Source of the DNA: Nitratireductor sp.
GTDB lineage: Bacteria; Pseudomonadota; Alphaproteobacteria; Rhizobiales; Rhizobiaceae
Direction of reading: 5' to 3'
DNA length: 45,565 nt
Assembly: GCF_017794765.1 (NCBI RefSeq)
Contig: NZ_CP051236.1
Span: forward strand, 1,598,035-1,643,599
Shown here: positions 36,049 to 44,635 of the stretch, one piece after another
Layout of the letters: each line of letters starts with the position of its first letter
Numbering within the stretch: position 1 is the stretch's first letter
The notes under the pieces: model-generated
Databases searched by the model: none
What the model saw: the letters and a program-made list of their open reading frames with translations, nothing else
What the model was told of the DNA's origin: nothing
Translations under genes and position numbers: made by a program

Positions 36049-36784
36049 CATCCACAACCCCGCGCGATATGAACCAAAGCATATCGGAGCGCTCCAGAAG
36101 CGACAGGGCAACGGGGAGCGCCACTGTCTCGAAGGTCGGAGCAATGTCGGAAAGCCCCATGGCGGCAAGGTACCGGTTAACCGTTTCCCGGATAATCGCG
36201 CCAGGGTTCGGCAGGATGAGTGGAAATCCGGAAAGCGCCTCGCGCACGGGACGCTGAAGCGCGGGGCGGCCCGTGCGCGCGACAAGAAGAATGGGCTCTT
36301 CATAGAGATATTCGAATGACAGACCAGGCATGTCCCGGGCGGAAGGCATTCGCCCCACCATCAGGTCGTTTTTTCCTCTACGCAGCATCTCAATGAGATA
36401 CCGGTTTGGTCCGGTAATGACCCCGATCCGCGCCTGGGGGCGAGCCTGAGCGAAGTCCAGGGCCACGGAGGGGAAGAACCCGCCCGCCACTGTTGGCAAG
36501 ACGCCCACCTTCACCAGATCGACGGCTGCACCGCCAGAGAGGCTGCGCACACCGGCTTCAAGATTTTGCAGTGCCGAGAGCGCATGCATCCGAAATCCCT
36601 CCCCGGCAGGGGTGAGAACGGCGTTCCGGCCGACTCGCTCGAACAATGCCGAACCCAAAAGCGTCTCAAGCTCGCGGATGGTTTTCGAGAGGGCAGGCTG
36701 CGAGACGCCGCGCGCTCTCGCCGCGGCAGAAATGCTGTCATGCTGTCAGGCCGATAGAAAGGCCTGAACATGGCGCAGTTTCAT
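36049..36784 (-). pseudogene. pcaQ: pcaQ-like LysR regulator, disrupted by in-frame TGA and 3' deletion
   Basis: The gene begins MKLRHVQAFLSA at 36784, typical of PcaQ. Codon 13 is TGA; the same frame continues with SISAAARARGVSQPALSKTI and the rest of the helix-turn-helix and effector domain (DLMVGRMPSARDMPGLSFEYLYEEPILLVAR) as far as WFISRGVVDEP. The last part of the domain is missing and the sequence runs into an ABC ATPase fragment. A shorter product could start at the ATG at 36658 but would lack the DNA-binding domain. It lies divergent from pcaCHGB, the normal place of pcaQ in rhizobia. Confidence 0.8.
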
Positions 36785-36794
36785 GCCGAGAGGT

Positions 36795-36810
36795 ATACCC
36801 ATATGGTTAT
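36795..36810 (+). promoter_or_regulatory. PcaQ-type binding site
   Basis: ATACCCATATGGTTAT matches the described rhizobial PcaQ box (ATAACC-N4-GGTTAA type) with the correct four-base spacing and lies just upstream of the pcaQ start, between it and the pca operon. It survives although the regulator gene is broken. Confidence 0.65.
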
Positions 36811-36838
36811 GCGTTTTTGCATATCTTAATATTTTTTC

Positions 36839-36887
36839 GGAGGAAGAAATTATGTCAGTCTGCCTGTGGAGCTGGTCGCGCAGGTAA
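36839..36887 (+). other. Orphan ribosome site and 11-codon ORF where pcaD is expected
   Basis: A near-perfect GGAGGAAG stands eight bases before an ATG (36852), but the frame ends after 11 codons (MSVCLWSWSRR). In related operons pcaD is the first gene here. The simplest reading is that most of pcaD was deleted and only its translation start remains. A leader peptide cannot be excluded. The following 36888-37066 shows no recognisable pcaD sequence. Confidence 0.4.
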
Positions 36888-37066
36888 TAAACGCTGCCGG
36901 GTTCGGCCGGCGCAATCGTGTATGGGGCCCTGAACAGGTGAAACCCCTTGCTGCACATCCTTCCGGTGATGAATGTCGCATGTCCGGGGAGGCGTGGACT
37001 TGCCCGCGGTGGGAACATCGGCTGAATTGCGAAGAGGTGCATGACCTTTGTGGAAAGGATGCTGTG

Positions 37067-37450
37067 ATGAGTGACAGGTATGACAGGGGCATGAAAGTGC
37101 GCCGCGAGGTGCTCGGAGATGCGCATGTGGATCGGGCGGAGGCCGCCAAGACCGCATTTGATCAGTCTTTTCAGTCGCTGATCACCGAAGGTGCCTGGGG
37201 CACGGTGTGGGCGTCTGACCGCCTTACCCGTCGCGAGCGGTCCATGCTGACCGTCGCGCTTCTTGCAGCGACTGGCAATTTTGAGGAAATTCCAATGCAT
37301 ATACGCGCCACGGCCCGCACGGGTGCCTCCCGGGAAGACATCGCAGAGGCATTGCAACACGTCGCCATCTATGCCGGTGTGCCAAAGGCCAACCATGCCC
37401 TCAAGCTTGCCAGACAAACTTACGCGGAAATGGAGGAAAATGACGAATGA
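37067..37450 (+). CDS. pcaC: 4-carboxymuconolactone decarboxylase
   Basis: The enzyme converts gamma-carboxymuconolactone to beta-ketoadipate enol-lactone. The 127-residue single-domain protein shows the CMD fold (YDRGMKVRREVLGDAHVDRA; LLAATGNFEEIPMHIRAT; EDIAEALQHVAIYAGVPKA). ATG 37067 is preferred, after AAAGGATG; upstream in-frame codons do not resemble PcaC. The stop overlaps the pcaH start. Confidence 0.93.
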   Translation: MSDRYDRGMKVRREVLGDAHVDRAEAAKTAFDQSFQSLITEGAWGTVWASDRLTRRERSMLTVALLAATGNFEEIPMHIRATARTGASREDIAEALQHVAIYAGVPKANHALKLARQTYAEMEENDE

Positions 37451-38175
37451 GGGATCTCGGACCACTCATCCCGCGCAATCATTCGGTTCATCCGGCAGCT
37501 TATGCTGAGGACTACAAGACAAGCGTGACGCGCTCGCCCAATCTGCCGCTTCTTTCGATGGAGAGCACACCCTCGGAGGAAACCGGCCCTGTTTTCGGGG
37601 CAGAACTGATCGGTGAGCTGGACAACAACCTCATCCTCAACTGGTCCAAGGGGCTTGCCCCCGCCGTGGGTGAACGCATTCTCGTGCATGGACGTGTGCT
37701 GGACGAGAATTGCCGGCCGGTGCCAAATGCGCTTCTCGAGATTTGGCAGGCCAATGCCGGTGGCCGCTACAGGCATGTCAAGGATACCTATTTTGCCCCG
37801 CTCGATCCGAATTTCGGTGGATGTGGCCGCACGCTCACGGACGAAAGCGGCTATTATGAATTCCTCACGATCCGGCCGGGCGCATACCCCTGGCCGAACC
37901 GTGCCAATGACTGGCGCCCGATGCATATCCACTTTTCGATCTACGGCCAAAGTTTCGGCCAGCGCCTCGTCACGCAGATGTATTTCGAGGGGGATCCGCT
38001 GATTGCCCATTGCCCGATCGCAGCGACCGTCAGGGACCGCAGTCATCTCGATCGCCTTGTGGCGCCGCTCGACCTGTCGAAATCGCGCCCGCTCGATTAC
38101 CTCGCATACAAGTTCGATATCGTGTTGCGCGGTCGTCGACAGACAATGTTTGAAAACAGGCTGGAGGGCATGTGA
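37447..38175 (+). CDS. pcaH: Protocatechuate 3,4-dioxygenase beta subunit
   Basis: This is the iron-bearing subunit of the intradiol dioxygenase that opens protocatechuate to 3-carboxy-cis,cis-muconate. The four Fe(III) ligands fall at Tyr108, Tyr147, His160 and His162, the same numbers as in the Pseudomonas enzyme. The 242-residue length is normal. It is coupled to pcaC (overlapping ATGA) and to pcaG. Confidence 0.96.
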   Translation: MRDLGPLIPRNHSVHPAAYAEDYKTSVTRSPNLPLLSMESTPSEETGPVFGAELIGELDNNLILNWSKGLAPAVGERILVHGRVLDENCRPVPNALLEIWQANAGGRYRHVKDTYFAPLDPNFGGCGRTLTDESGYYEFLTIRPGAYPWPNRANDWRPMHIHFSIYGQSFGQRLVTQMYFEGDPLIAHCPIAATVRDRSHLDRLVAPLDLSKSRPLDYLAYKFDIVLRGRRQTMFENRLEGM

Positions 38176-38777
38176 TCATGGTTCAGAAGCTGGCCACTCT
38201 TGCTGAAACGCCTTCCCAGACCGCCGGTCCATACGTTCACATCGGCCTGATGCCCACTTATGCAGGCAATGCCGGTTCCTTCCCTCAGGAGATTGGTGCG
38301 TCGCCCGTCAAAGATGACGTGAAGGGGCAGATGATAGAAATTGTCGGTTCCGTCTTCGACGGCACGGGATGGGTGTTGCGCGACGCGCTGATCGAAAGCT
38401 GGCAGTGCGATGGAGAAGGCAAGTTTCCGGGACAGGATGGCGCCGACCCGAATGTTTCGGGCCATTGCCGCTTCGCCGTCGATGAGGCAACCGGCGAGTT
38501 CAGGCTTAAAACGGTCAAACCGGGAAGCTATATGGGGCGTGGAGGTGTGAGAAGCGCACCTCACATTTCATTGTGGATTGTCGCGCGCGGTATCAATACA
38601 GGGCTCAACACACGGATCTACTTCGAGGATGAGGACAATTCTGGCGACCCGTTGCTGGGACGCATCGAGCAGCGCCCGCGCGCGGAAACGCTGATCGCAA
38701 AGAAAGTTGCCGATGGGAAATACCGTTTCGACATCCGTCTTCAGGGCGAGCGCGAGACGGTGTTTCTCGATCTCTGA
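38172..38777 (+). CDS. pcaG: Protocatechuate 3,4-dioxygenase alpha subunit
   Basis: The alpha subunit (about 200 residues) shares the intradiol dioxygenase fold but lacks the iron ligands (RSAPHISLWIVARGIN in place of the His pair). It begins with ETPSQTAGPYVHIGL, typical of PcaG. The start could be GTG 38172 inside the pcaH stop or ATG 38178; GGAGG lies upstream of both. Confidence 0.95.
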   Translation: MIMVQKLATLAETPSQTAGPYVHIGLMPTYAGNAGSFPQEIGASPVKDDVKGQMIEIVGSVFDGTGWVLRDALIESWQCDGEGKFPGQDGADPNVSGHCRFAVDEATGEFRLKTVKPGSYMGRGGVRSAPHISLWIVARGINTGLNTRIYFEDEDNSGDPLLGRIEQRPRAETLIAKKVADGKYRFDIRLQGERETVFLDL

Positions 38778-38841
38778 CAGATGCAATTGATAGCGCAGCG
38801 CCGATCAAGGCAGCTCGAGCAATGTCGAAAGGCTCTTCAGG

Positions 38842-39927
38842 ATGAACGTTTCGGTTTTTGATCATCCATGGCTGGCGGGCTTGTTCGGCGACCCGGAGAT
38901 GGCCTCGATCCTTGGTCCAGATCGGCAGATGAGCCACATGCTGTCCTTCGAGGCTGCCTGGTCGCGGGCCTGTGGGCGCGCAGGCTTTTTCGATGCTGAA
39001 CAGGCCGAGGCGGCGGCGCTCGCAATCGAGAAAGCACAGATCGACCTGTCGGACATCGCTGCCGGCATGGCACAGGACGGTGTGCCGGTGCCGCGGTTGG
39101 TTCGGCAGTTAAAGGCGATAGCGGGGCCGGACGCGGTTCATCGTCATGCCACATCTCAGGATGTCGTGGACACGGCGCTTGCCCTGACCCTGAAAGAGGC
39201 CTCCGATCTTCTGGAAGTGCGCTTCAGGGCGCTGGTGGCATCGCTCGATCAACTCGTCGATCGTTTTGGGGACGCGCCCCTGATGGGGCGTACGCGAATG
39301 CAGGCGGCCACCATGATTGCAGTCCGTGACCGGGCCAAGACCTGGCGCCTTCCGCTGGATGACCATCTGAAGCGTCTGTCCGCGCTGCGCCCTGTTGTCG
39401 AACGGGTTCAGATTGGTGGCGCTTCCGGTGATCGCAAGGCAGTCGGCGCTCTCGCCGACACCATCGTTGCCGATGTTGCCGAAACCCTCGGTCTCGCACC
39501 CGCAGGCGAGGCCTGGCACGCCATGCGCCACAGCATCGCCGACTACGCATCGTTTCTTTCCCTTGTCACGGGGACACTTGGCAAGTTCGGGCAGGATGTG
39601 ATGCTGATGGCGCAACAGGGGATCGACGAAATCGCGCTTTCGGGTGGCGGTGGATCATCGGCGATGCCGCATAAGCAGAACCCGGTGCTGGCCGAACTTC
39701 TCGTAACGCTTGGCCGGTTCAATGCTACGCAGGTTTCCGCCATGCATCATGCGATGATCCATGAGCAGGAGCGTTCGGGAGCGGCATGGAGCCTTGAATG
39801 GATGGTGCTTCCGCAAATGTTGATGGCGACTGCACGGGCGCTTTCAGCCGCGAGGGACATGTCTCTGGCGATAACGCGGATTGGCGAACCGTCTGAGGAT
39901 CGCAAAAACACCAGTCTTGATGATTGA
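38842..39927 (+). CDS. pcaB: 3-carboxy-cis,cis-muconate cycloisomerase
   Basis: A fumarase/aspartase-superfamily enzyme of 361 residues that closes 3-carboxymuconate to the lactone used by PcaC. The superfamily signature GGGGSSAMPHKQNPV is intact, as are the TSQDVVDTAL and GRTRMQAA regions. It is the last gene of the pcaCHGB operon, 64 bases after pcaG. Confidence 0.94.
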   Translation: MNVSVFDHPWLAGLFGDPEMASILGPDRQMSHMLSFEAAWSRACGRAGFFDAEQAEAAALAIEKAQIDLSDIAAGMAQDGVPVPRLVRQLKAIAGPDAVHRHATSQDVVDTALALTLKEASDLLEVRFRALVASLDQLVDRFGDAPLMGRTRMQAATMIAVRDRAKTWRLPLDDHLKRLSALRPVVERVQIGGASGDRKAVGALADTIVADVAETLGLAPAGEAWHAMRHSIADYASFLSLVTGTLGKFGQDVMLMAQQGIDEIALSGGGGSSAMPHKQNPVLAELLVTLGRFNATQVSAMHHAMIHEQERSGAAWSLEWMVLPQMLMATARALSAARDMSLAITRIGEPSEDRKNTSLDD

Positions 39928-39944
39928 TCAGCCGCGACCACTGT

Positions 39945-39968
39945 GAGGCAGCGCCGAGACGCTGCCTC
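39945..39968 (+). terminator. Hairpin after pcaB
   Basis: A perfect 9-bp stem (GAGGCAGCG / CGCTGCCTC) with a six-base loop starts 17 bases after the pcaB stop. It lacks a T tract, so it may be an mRNA end-stabiliser or a rho-assisted terminator. Confidence 0.5.
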
Positions 39969-39988
39969 TCACGGGGCGCGCAGCCCGG

Positions 39989-40430
39989 TCAGGTGTGGAG
40001 GGCAGTCGGTGCAGGCACTGGCATCGGCAGCTGCCCCGTGATGCCCTCCACCAACTGCCCAGGCTTCAGGAGCACCGCTTCCGAATGGGCGGGGCCGATG
40101 AACTGCGCACCGAAAGGCAGGCCGGATGAATGCCGCCCCGCGGGGGCCGACAGCGCCGGTACGCCCGTCAGATTTGCAGCGGCGTTCAACCTCACATAAG
40201 CCTCCACGACCTGCTCTTCACTTCCGTCCTGCCAGATGAGTGCTTTCTGGCCGCGTCGTGCTGCCACGGTTGGCACAGTGGGAACGATCAACGCGTCGAT
40301 CTTCTGGCACATCTCCACCCAGGCGCGCTCCAGCAGCTCGAGATGATTCTCGGACGCGAGGCACAGGAGGAAGACCTGCCGACAGATGTCGATAAGCTTC
40401 TCGATCGGGTTATCGCTCCGATCATGTATC
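39989..40430 (-). pseudogene. C-terminal fragment of an amidase-signature enzyme
   Basis: The frame from about 40430 to 39989 matches the last third of GatA/AmiE-signature amidases (DALIVPTVPTVAARRG, NLTGVPALSAPAG, GLPFGAQFIGPAHSEAVLL). The Ser-Ser-Lys catalytic triad, which lies in the N-terminal half, is absent. The open frame goes on to 40564 without further similarity. It is therefore a truncated, inactive remnant. Confidence 0.75.
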
Positions 40431-40690
40431 ATTTCCTGTTTACGGACGCCCCACCGGGCCGGAGTATGCGCAGGAACCGCTCGACAGAGCATTGGAGACC
40501 GGTCACCTCCGCCGGTGAAGCGCCATAAACAAGATTCCTGGCCGCGGTAGGCGACCGCCATCAAGCGGTCTGCATTTCAGCGTGCATGGCTTTGGAAACA
40601 CTCTCGGCGCTTGTGTCGTCTGCCTGATCGCGCTGCCGCAGGTTATCCTTAAGCTCAGGTCTGGTCCTCCGTGCGTTGACTCCTGCCAAT

Positions 40691-40727
40691 CTGTAAAGTA
40701 CAGGATTATACAGGTTCACTGGACAGG
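40691..40727. promoter_or_regulatory. Repeat cluster upstream of the gntR-type gene
   Basis: A palindrome CTGTA-N3-TACAG (40691-40703) overlaps ACAGG repeats at 40700, 40710 and 40723, ending just before the regulator ATG at 40733. GntR/HutC proteins bind such short palindromes, so autoregulation and control of the downstream operon are likely. Confidence 0.5.
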
Positions 40728-40732
40728 TTTAT

Positions 40733-41458
40733 ATGTCTCGACGCGCGAACACGTTATCACCGGGGATGGCAAAGCCTGAGCGGATCGCCACGGTTCTGGA
40801 GCGGGAAATTCGTTCAGGCGCCCTGGGGTTTGGCGAGCGGCTGCAAAGCGAAAATGAGCTGGTGCAGCGCTTTTCCGTCAGCCGCAACACGGTGCGGCGC
40901 GGCCTGGAAGAGCTCTCTGCGAGGGGGCTCATAACGACGAAGGTCGGTATCGGCTCCTTTGTCACGTTCGACGGAAAGATGGTCGATGACGGGATCGGCT
41001 GGTCGAAGGCGCTGGCTGACGCAGGGGCCAATGTCCAGACCCGCACGCTGCGTCTGGAAGTGATTGAAGATCCGGAACTGGCCGAGATGCTCGGCATCGG
41101 GAAGTCGGCCTTCATCGCAGTCGATCGCGCACGCAGCAATGCGGGCACCGGATACGCCATCTCCATCGAGCGCTCGCGCCTTCCTCTGTCGCCCGAGCTG
41201 GAAGAAGTTCCCCTCAAAGGATTGCGGGAAGGCTCCCTGCACCAGACATTGCGGGGCGCTGGGCTTGTTCCGGATCATGGAGAAGAGTGGGCCGACATCG
41301 AAATGCTGTCGCCTGAGGATGCGGCCATCCTCGGGTGCGAAACAGGAACACCGTTTCTGCGAACGCGCCGCGTGACACGAAGGCCAAACGGATATCCGAT
41401 CGAGTATGTCACCAGCTTGCTCAACCCCACGCATTTTGCCCTGCATCTGGAGTTCTGA
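40733..41458 (+). CDS. GntR-family (HutC/UTRA) transcriptional regulator
   Basis: The 241-residue regulator has an N-terminal GntR winged helix (residues about 15-80: ERIATVLEREIRSGALGFGERLQSENELVQRFSVSRNTVRRGLEEL) and a C-terminal UTRA effector domain (DRARSNAGTGYAISIERSRLP; FLRTRRVTRRPNGYPIEYVTSLLNP). An ATG at 40766 is an alternative start. The next gene begins three bases after the stop, so the regulator heads the operon it probably controls. Confidence 0.9.
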   Translation: MSRRANTLSPGMAKPERIATVLEREIRSGALGFGERLQSENELVQRFSVSRNTVRRGLEELSARGLITTKVGIGSFVTFDGKMVDDGIGWSKALADAGANVQTRTLRLEVIEDPELAEMLGIGKSAFIAVDRARSNAGTGYAISIERSRLPLSPELEEVPLKGLREGSLHQTLRGAGLVPDHGEEWADIEMLSPEDAAILGCETGTPFLRTRRVTRRPNGYPIEYVTSLLNPTHFALHLEF

Positions 41459-41461
41459 GGC

Positions 41462-42493
41462 ATGTCGGACAGGTCAGTTGCAGAGGACCGGGCAAAGGCT
41501 GCGTTGATCGGAGGGGCGTTGGGCGATGCGCTTGGCATGCCGACCCAATTGCTCTCCCCTGCCCAGATCGGCGAGGCTTACGGCTTCGTCGAGAATTTCG
41601 TTGTGCCGGCTCCCGACCACCCCGTATCGAAAGGGTTGCCGGCCGGCGCGATCACCGACGACACCGAACAGGCACTGCTGCTGGCGCAAATCCTGCTTGA
41701 ATCCGGGGACACGTTTGATCACCGCCGGTGGGTGAATGCGCTTGTCGAGTGGGAGCGTGACGTCAAGGCCCGCGGAAGCTACGATCTGCTTGGCCCTTCC
41801 ACCAAACGCGCCATAGACGCCATCAACAGCGGCACGCCGCCTGAAGAGGCGGGGCGCGACGGCGACACCAACGGTGCCGCCATGCGCATCGCCCCGGTCG
41901 GTATCATGATGCCGGCCAGTGCACCGGCTGCGCTGGTCGCCAAGGTGGCCGAAACCTGCCGCGCAACCCACAACACATCCATGGCGATTGCTTCGGCGGC
42001 GGCAGTGGCGGCCGCCGTCAGTCATGGTGTTTCCGGCAGCGACTGGCGGCATGCGGCCAAGCACGCCATTGACGCCGCGAAGCTGGGTGCAGGCCATGGG
42101 CACTGGGTGGCGGGCCCTGATATTTCAGCCCGCATTCGTTGGGCGACAGACCTCGTGCGCAAAGAGCCTGCAGAACGCGCGATCGGGTTGATTTCGGAGC
42201 TCATCGGCACAGGTGTGGCAAGCCAGCAGTCTGTACCGGCTGCTTTCGCTGTTCTCGAGGTGGCACAGGGAGATCCCTGGCGTGCTGCGGTCATCAGCGC
42301 CAATCTGGGTGGAGATACCGATACGATTGGGGCGATCGCGGCAGGCATGGCGGGCGCCTGCGCAGGCATGAATAGCCTGCCGCAAGATCGTATCGCCCAG
42401 TTGAACGGGCTCGATATGGGGGTGGTTGAAACATTGTCCGCGAAGCTCGTTGCAGAGCGCTTCCGCCGTTTCGGAGACGAGGAGGCAGCATGA
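41462..42493 (+). CDS. ADP-ribosylglycohydrolase-family protein
   Basis: The 343-residue protein has the all-helical ADP-ribosylglycohydrolase (ARH/DraG) fold: GALGDALGMPTQ at the N-terminus, metal ligands Thr-Asp-Asp at 65-67 (AITDDTEQ) and Asp285/Asp287 in SANLGGDTDTIGAIAAGMAGA. Family members cleave N- or O-glycosidic bonds to ribose in ADP-ribosyl proteins and small ribosylated compounds. Placement between a regulator and a sugar-kinase gene, with an importer behind, argues for a catabolic small-molecule role and not for protein de-ADP-ribosylation. Stop overlaps the next start (ATGA). Confidence 0.88.
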   Translation: MSDRSVAEDRAKAALIGGALGDALGMPTQLLSPAQIGEAYGFVENFVVPAPDHPVSKGLPAGAITDDTEQALLLAQILLESGDTFDHRRWVNALVEWERDVKARGSYDLLGPSTKRAIDAINSGTPPEEAGRDGDTNGAAMRIAPVGIMMPASAPAALVAKVAETCRATHNTSMAIASAAAVAAAVSHGVSGSDWRHAAKHAIDAAKLGAGHGHWVAGPDISARIRWATDLVRKEPAERAIGLISELIGTGVASQQSVPAAFAVLEVAQGDPWRAAVISANLGGDTDTIGAIAAGMAGACAGMNSLPQDRIAQLNGLDMGVVETLSAKLVAERFRRFGDEEAA

Positions 42494-43470
42494 CGCGTCT
42501 CATCCATGCCGGCAGTGCCGTTGTTGATTACGTCTACCGGATCGACACCTTGCCGAAACCGGGGGGCGAAAAGACTGCATCGAGCTACAACCGCATCGCC
42601 GGCGGTGGCTTCAACGTGATGGTCGCAGCCAGACGGGCCGGTCTGCCGGTTGCGTTTGCCGGTCGCCATGGCACAGGAGCGGAGGGGGATTTTCTGCGCG
42701 CGGCGTTTGCTGCCGAAGGGGTGGAAACATTGACCCCGCGCGCGCCCGACCTCGACAGTGGAAACTGTGTGGTGTTGGTCACTGCCGATGCCGAACGAAC
42801 CTTTGTCTCCTGGCCCGGTGCAGAAGCGGTGCTGACGATCGCGGACCTGGCCCCGGTAACCGTACAGGACACCGATTGGGTTTTCATATCCGGCTACACA
42901 CTGTCTTACCCCGGCAGCCGTGAGGCACTGGCCGACTGGGTCGAGGCCCTGCCGCCGGGCATCCCGGTCATTTTCGACCCGACTCCGGTCGTAGCGGACA
43001 TCCCTTCTTTTATCCGTGCCCGGGTTCTGGCCCGCAGCACCTGGCTGAGCTGCAATGTCGCAGAAGCGCGCGCGATTGCCGGTGCGTCCGAACCTGCCAC
43101 CAACGCTGCTCTTCTCATGTCTGAACACTGTCCGGGGGCAGATGGTGTGGTCATTCGCTCCGGTGCATTTGGCGCATATCTTCTGTTGCGGGATGGAAGC
43201 GATGGCGCCGTCGACGGATTCTCAGTGCCTGCGGTAGACACAAACGGCGCCGGTGACACGCATATCGGGGCCTTTGTTGCTGCCTTGGCGCGGCATGAAC
43301 AACCTTTCGCGGCCCTACGCTATGCCAACGCAGCGGCTGCGATATCGGTGAGCCGGCATGGTGGTTGCGCTGCGCCCCGCGACGCCGAAATACGGTCTTT
43401 CCTGGCAGAGCGGAATCACGCCGAGGCTGACGAGCCGGTGCGCAGGGATGAGATGCGCAGGCAACAATAA
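42490..43470 (+). CDS. PfkB-family carbohydrate/nucleoside kinase
   Basis: A ribokinase-fold enzyme of 326 residues. The N-terminal glycine motif (RIAGGGFNVMVAARRAG) and C-terminal signature DTNGAGDTHIGAF with catalytic Asp256 are present. PfkB kinases act on ribose, nucleosides, fructose-phosphates and related sugars. Coupling to the ARH-type gene suggests that it phosphorylates the sugar or riboside handled by that enzyme. The substrate is not known. Confidence 0.88.
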   Translation: MTRLIHAGSAVVDYVYRIDTLPKPGGEKTASSYNRIAGGGFNVMVAARRAGLPVAFAGRHGTGAEGDFLRAAFAAEGVETLTPRAPDLDSGNCVVLVTADAERTFVSWPGAEAVLTIADLAPVTVQDTDWVFISGYTLSYPGSREALADWVEALPPGIPVIFDPTPVVADIPSFIRARVLARSTWLSCNVAEARAIAGASEPATNAALLMSEHCPGADGVVIRSGAFGAYLLLRDGSDGAVDGFSVPAVDTNGAGDTHIGAFVAALARHEQPFAALRYANAAAAISVSRHGGCAAPRDAEIRSFLAERNHAEADEPVRRDEMRRQQ

Positions 43471-43501
43471 CAACGATGGCACAAAAAGAGAGGAACAACC
43501 G

Positions 43502-44557
43502 ATGACCAAATTGCTTGGGAAACTGGCAGCGCAAGCAGTGCTGCTCTCCGTGTGTGCGGTTTCCGCCCATGCCGCCGAGCTGCATGTGCTCAACTGGAAG
43601 GGGTATGGCGCTGACGAGCCCTGGGCTGTGGAAGCGTTCGAGAAAGCGACGGGCCACAAGGTGGTCAACGACTTCTTCAACTCCGAACAGGAAATGCTGA
43701 CCAAGCTGAGGACGAATCCCGGCCTCTACGATGTTGTCATGATCAATGCGGCGTTCACCGGTCAGGCACTGGCGGAATCTCTCATCCAGCCGATAGACAC
43801 CGCAAAAATCCCGAATTACGCGGACATTTCCGGCGACAAGGCCAGCTCGCCCATGCTGAATCAGGACGGCAAGGTCTACGGTGTGCCATGGGTTTGGGGA
43901 CTGACTGCGATCGCCGTCAACGACAAGTCGTTCGAGACGCTGCCGACCAGCATCTCGGTCATGTGGGATGAGGCGCACAAGGGCAGGGTCGTCATTCGTG
44001 ATGACGCCGTCGAGGCTATCCAGTTCGGTGCGATCGCCTCGGGGCAAGACATCAATGACATCAAGGACATGGATGCGGTGAAGGAGAAGCTCACTTCGCT
44101 CATGCCACAGATCCGCACCTTCTGGAGCTCTGAGAATGACTGGAACCAGATGGTCGCTTCGAACCAGATCGATATTGGCACATACTGGTCCGGCTCGGCT
44201 GATCGTGCCAAGACCCAGTTCAACCTGCCGGTCAGTCTGGTAATCCCGGAGGAGGGAGCCGTTGCCTGGCTCGACGCCTTCTCCATTCCCGTCGGCTCCG
44301 ACAATGTCGAGGGTGCTGAAGCCTTTATCAACTACATGATAGATCCGGAGTTTTACGTCGAATGGGTCACGAAAGTCGGTGCGCCGGTTTCCGCCAATGA
44401 AAAGGCAGTCGCGGCTCTTCCCGAAGATGCATTCAACAGGGCAGTGATGGGCGACCCCAAAGTGGCGGATCGCATCCAGTTTCAGGCTCCCGTCACTGAT
44501 GAGCAGAGAGAGAAATATCTGGCCATCTGGCAGGAACTCAAGGTTGAGGCGAAATAG
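43502..44557 (+). CDS. ABC importer substrate-binding protein, PotD-like
   Basis: A 351-residue periplasmic binding protein of the spermidine/putrescine type. The signal peptide is MTKLLGKLAAQAVLLSVCAV ending in SAHA/AE. The mature start ELHVLNWKGYGAD and the segments YDVVMINAAF, GVPWVWGLTAIAVND and NFFNSEQEML-like NDFFNSEQEML are family hallmarks. Residues lining the polyamine site cannot be judged by eye, so the ligand may not be a polyamine. GAGAGGA precedes the ATG. Confidence 0.9.
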   Translation: MTKLLGKLAAQAVLLSVCAVSAHAAELHVLNWKGYGADEPWAVEAFEKATGHKVVNDFFNSEQEMLTKLRTNPGLYDVVMINAAFTGQALAESLIQPIDTAKIPNYADISGDKASSPMLNQDGKVYGVPWVWGLTAIAVNDKSFETLPTSISVMWDEAHKGRVVIRDDAVEAIQFGAIASGQDINDIKDMDAVKEKLTSLMPQIRTFWSSENDWNQMVASNQIDIGTYWSGSADRAKTQFNLPVSLVIPEEGAVAWLDAFSIPVGSDNVEGAEAFINYMIDPEFYVEWVTKVGAPVSANEKAVAALPEDAFNRAVMGDPKVADRIQFQAPVTDEQREKYLAIWQELKVEAK

Positions 44558-44574
44558 TCAGAAAAAGAACACGT

Positions 44575-44608
44575 GCATCCCGCTCACATGAGGCAAAGGG
44601 CGGGATGC
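44575..44608 (+). other. Intercistronic stem-loop between binding-protein and permease genes
   Basis: GCATCCCGC pairs perfectly with GCGGGATGC (9 bp) around a 16-base loop, 17 bases after the stop of the binding-protein gene. There is no T tract. It probably raises the binding-protein mRNA level over the permease genes. Confidence 0.6.
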
Positions 44609-44635
44609 GGCGCCGGGACCATCGGGAGGAGAGCC

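Noticed and set aside
35750..36658. 302-codon ORF read as an intact LysR regulator
   Set aside because: It lacks the helix-turn-helix N-terminus, which lies upstream of the in-frame TGA and around it, and its last ~100 residues come from out-of-frame ABC ATPase and permease sequence.
36746..37465. 239-codon minus-strand open frame ending in MKLRHVQAFLSA
   Set aside because: Opposite pcaC for most of its length. Only its last 12 codons are meaningful, as the start of the broken pcaQ.
42022..43128. 368-codon minus-strand open frame
   Set aside because: Antisense to the ARH-type and PfkB genes; no motif and no ribosome site.
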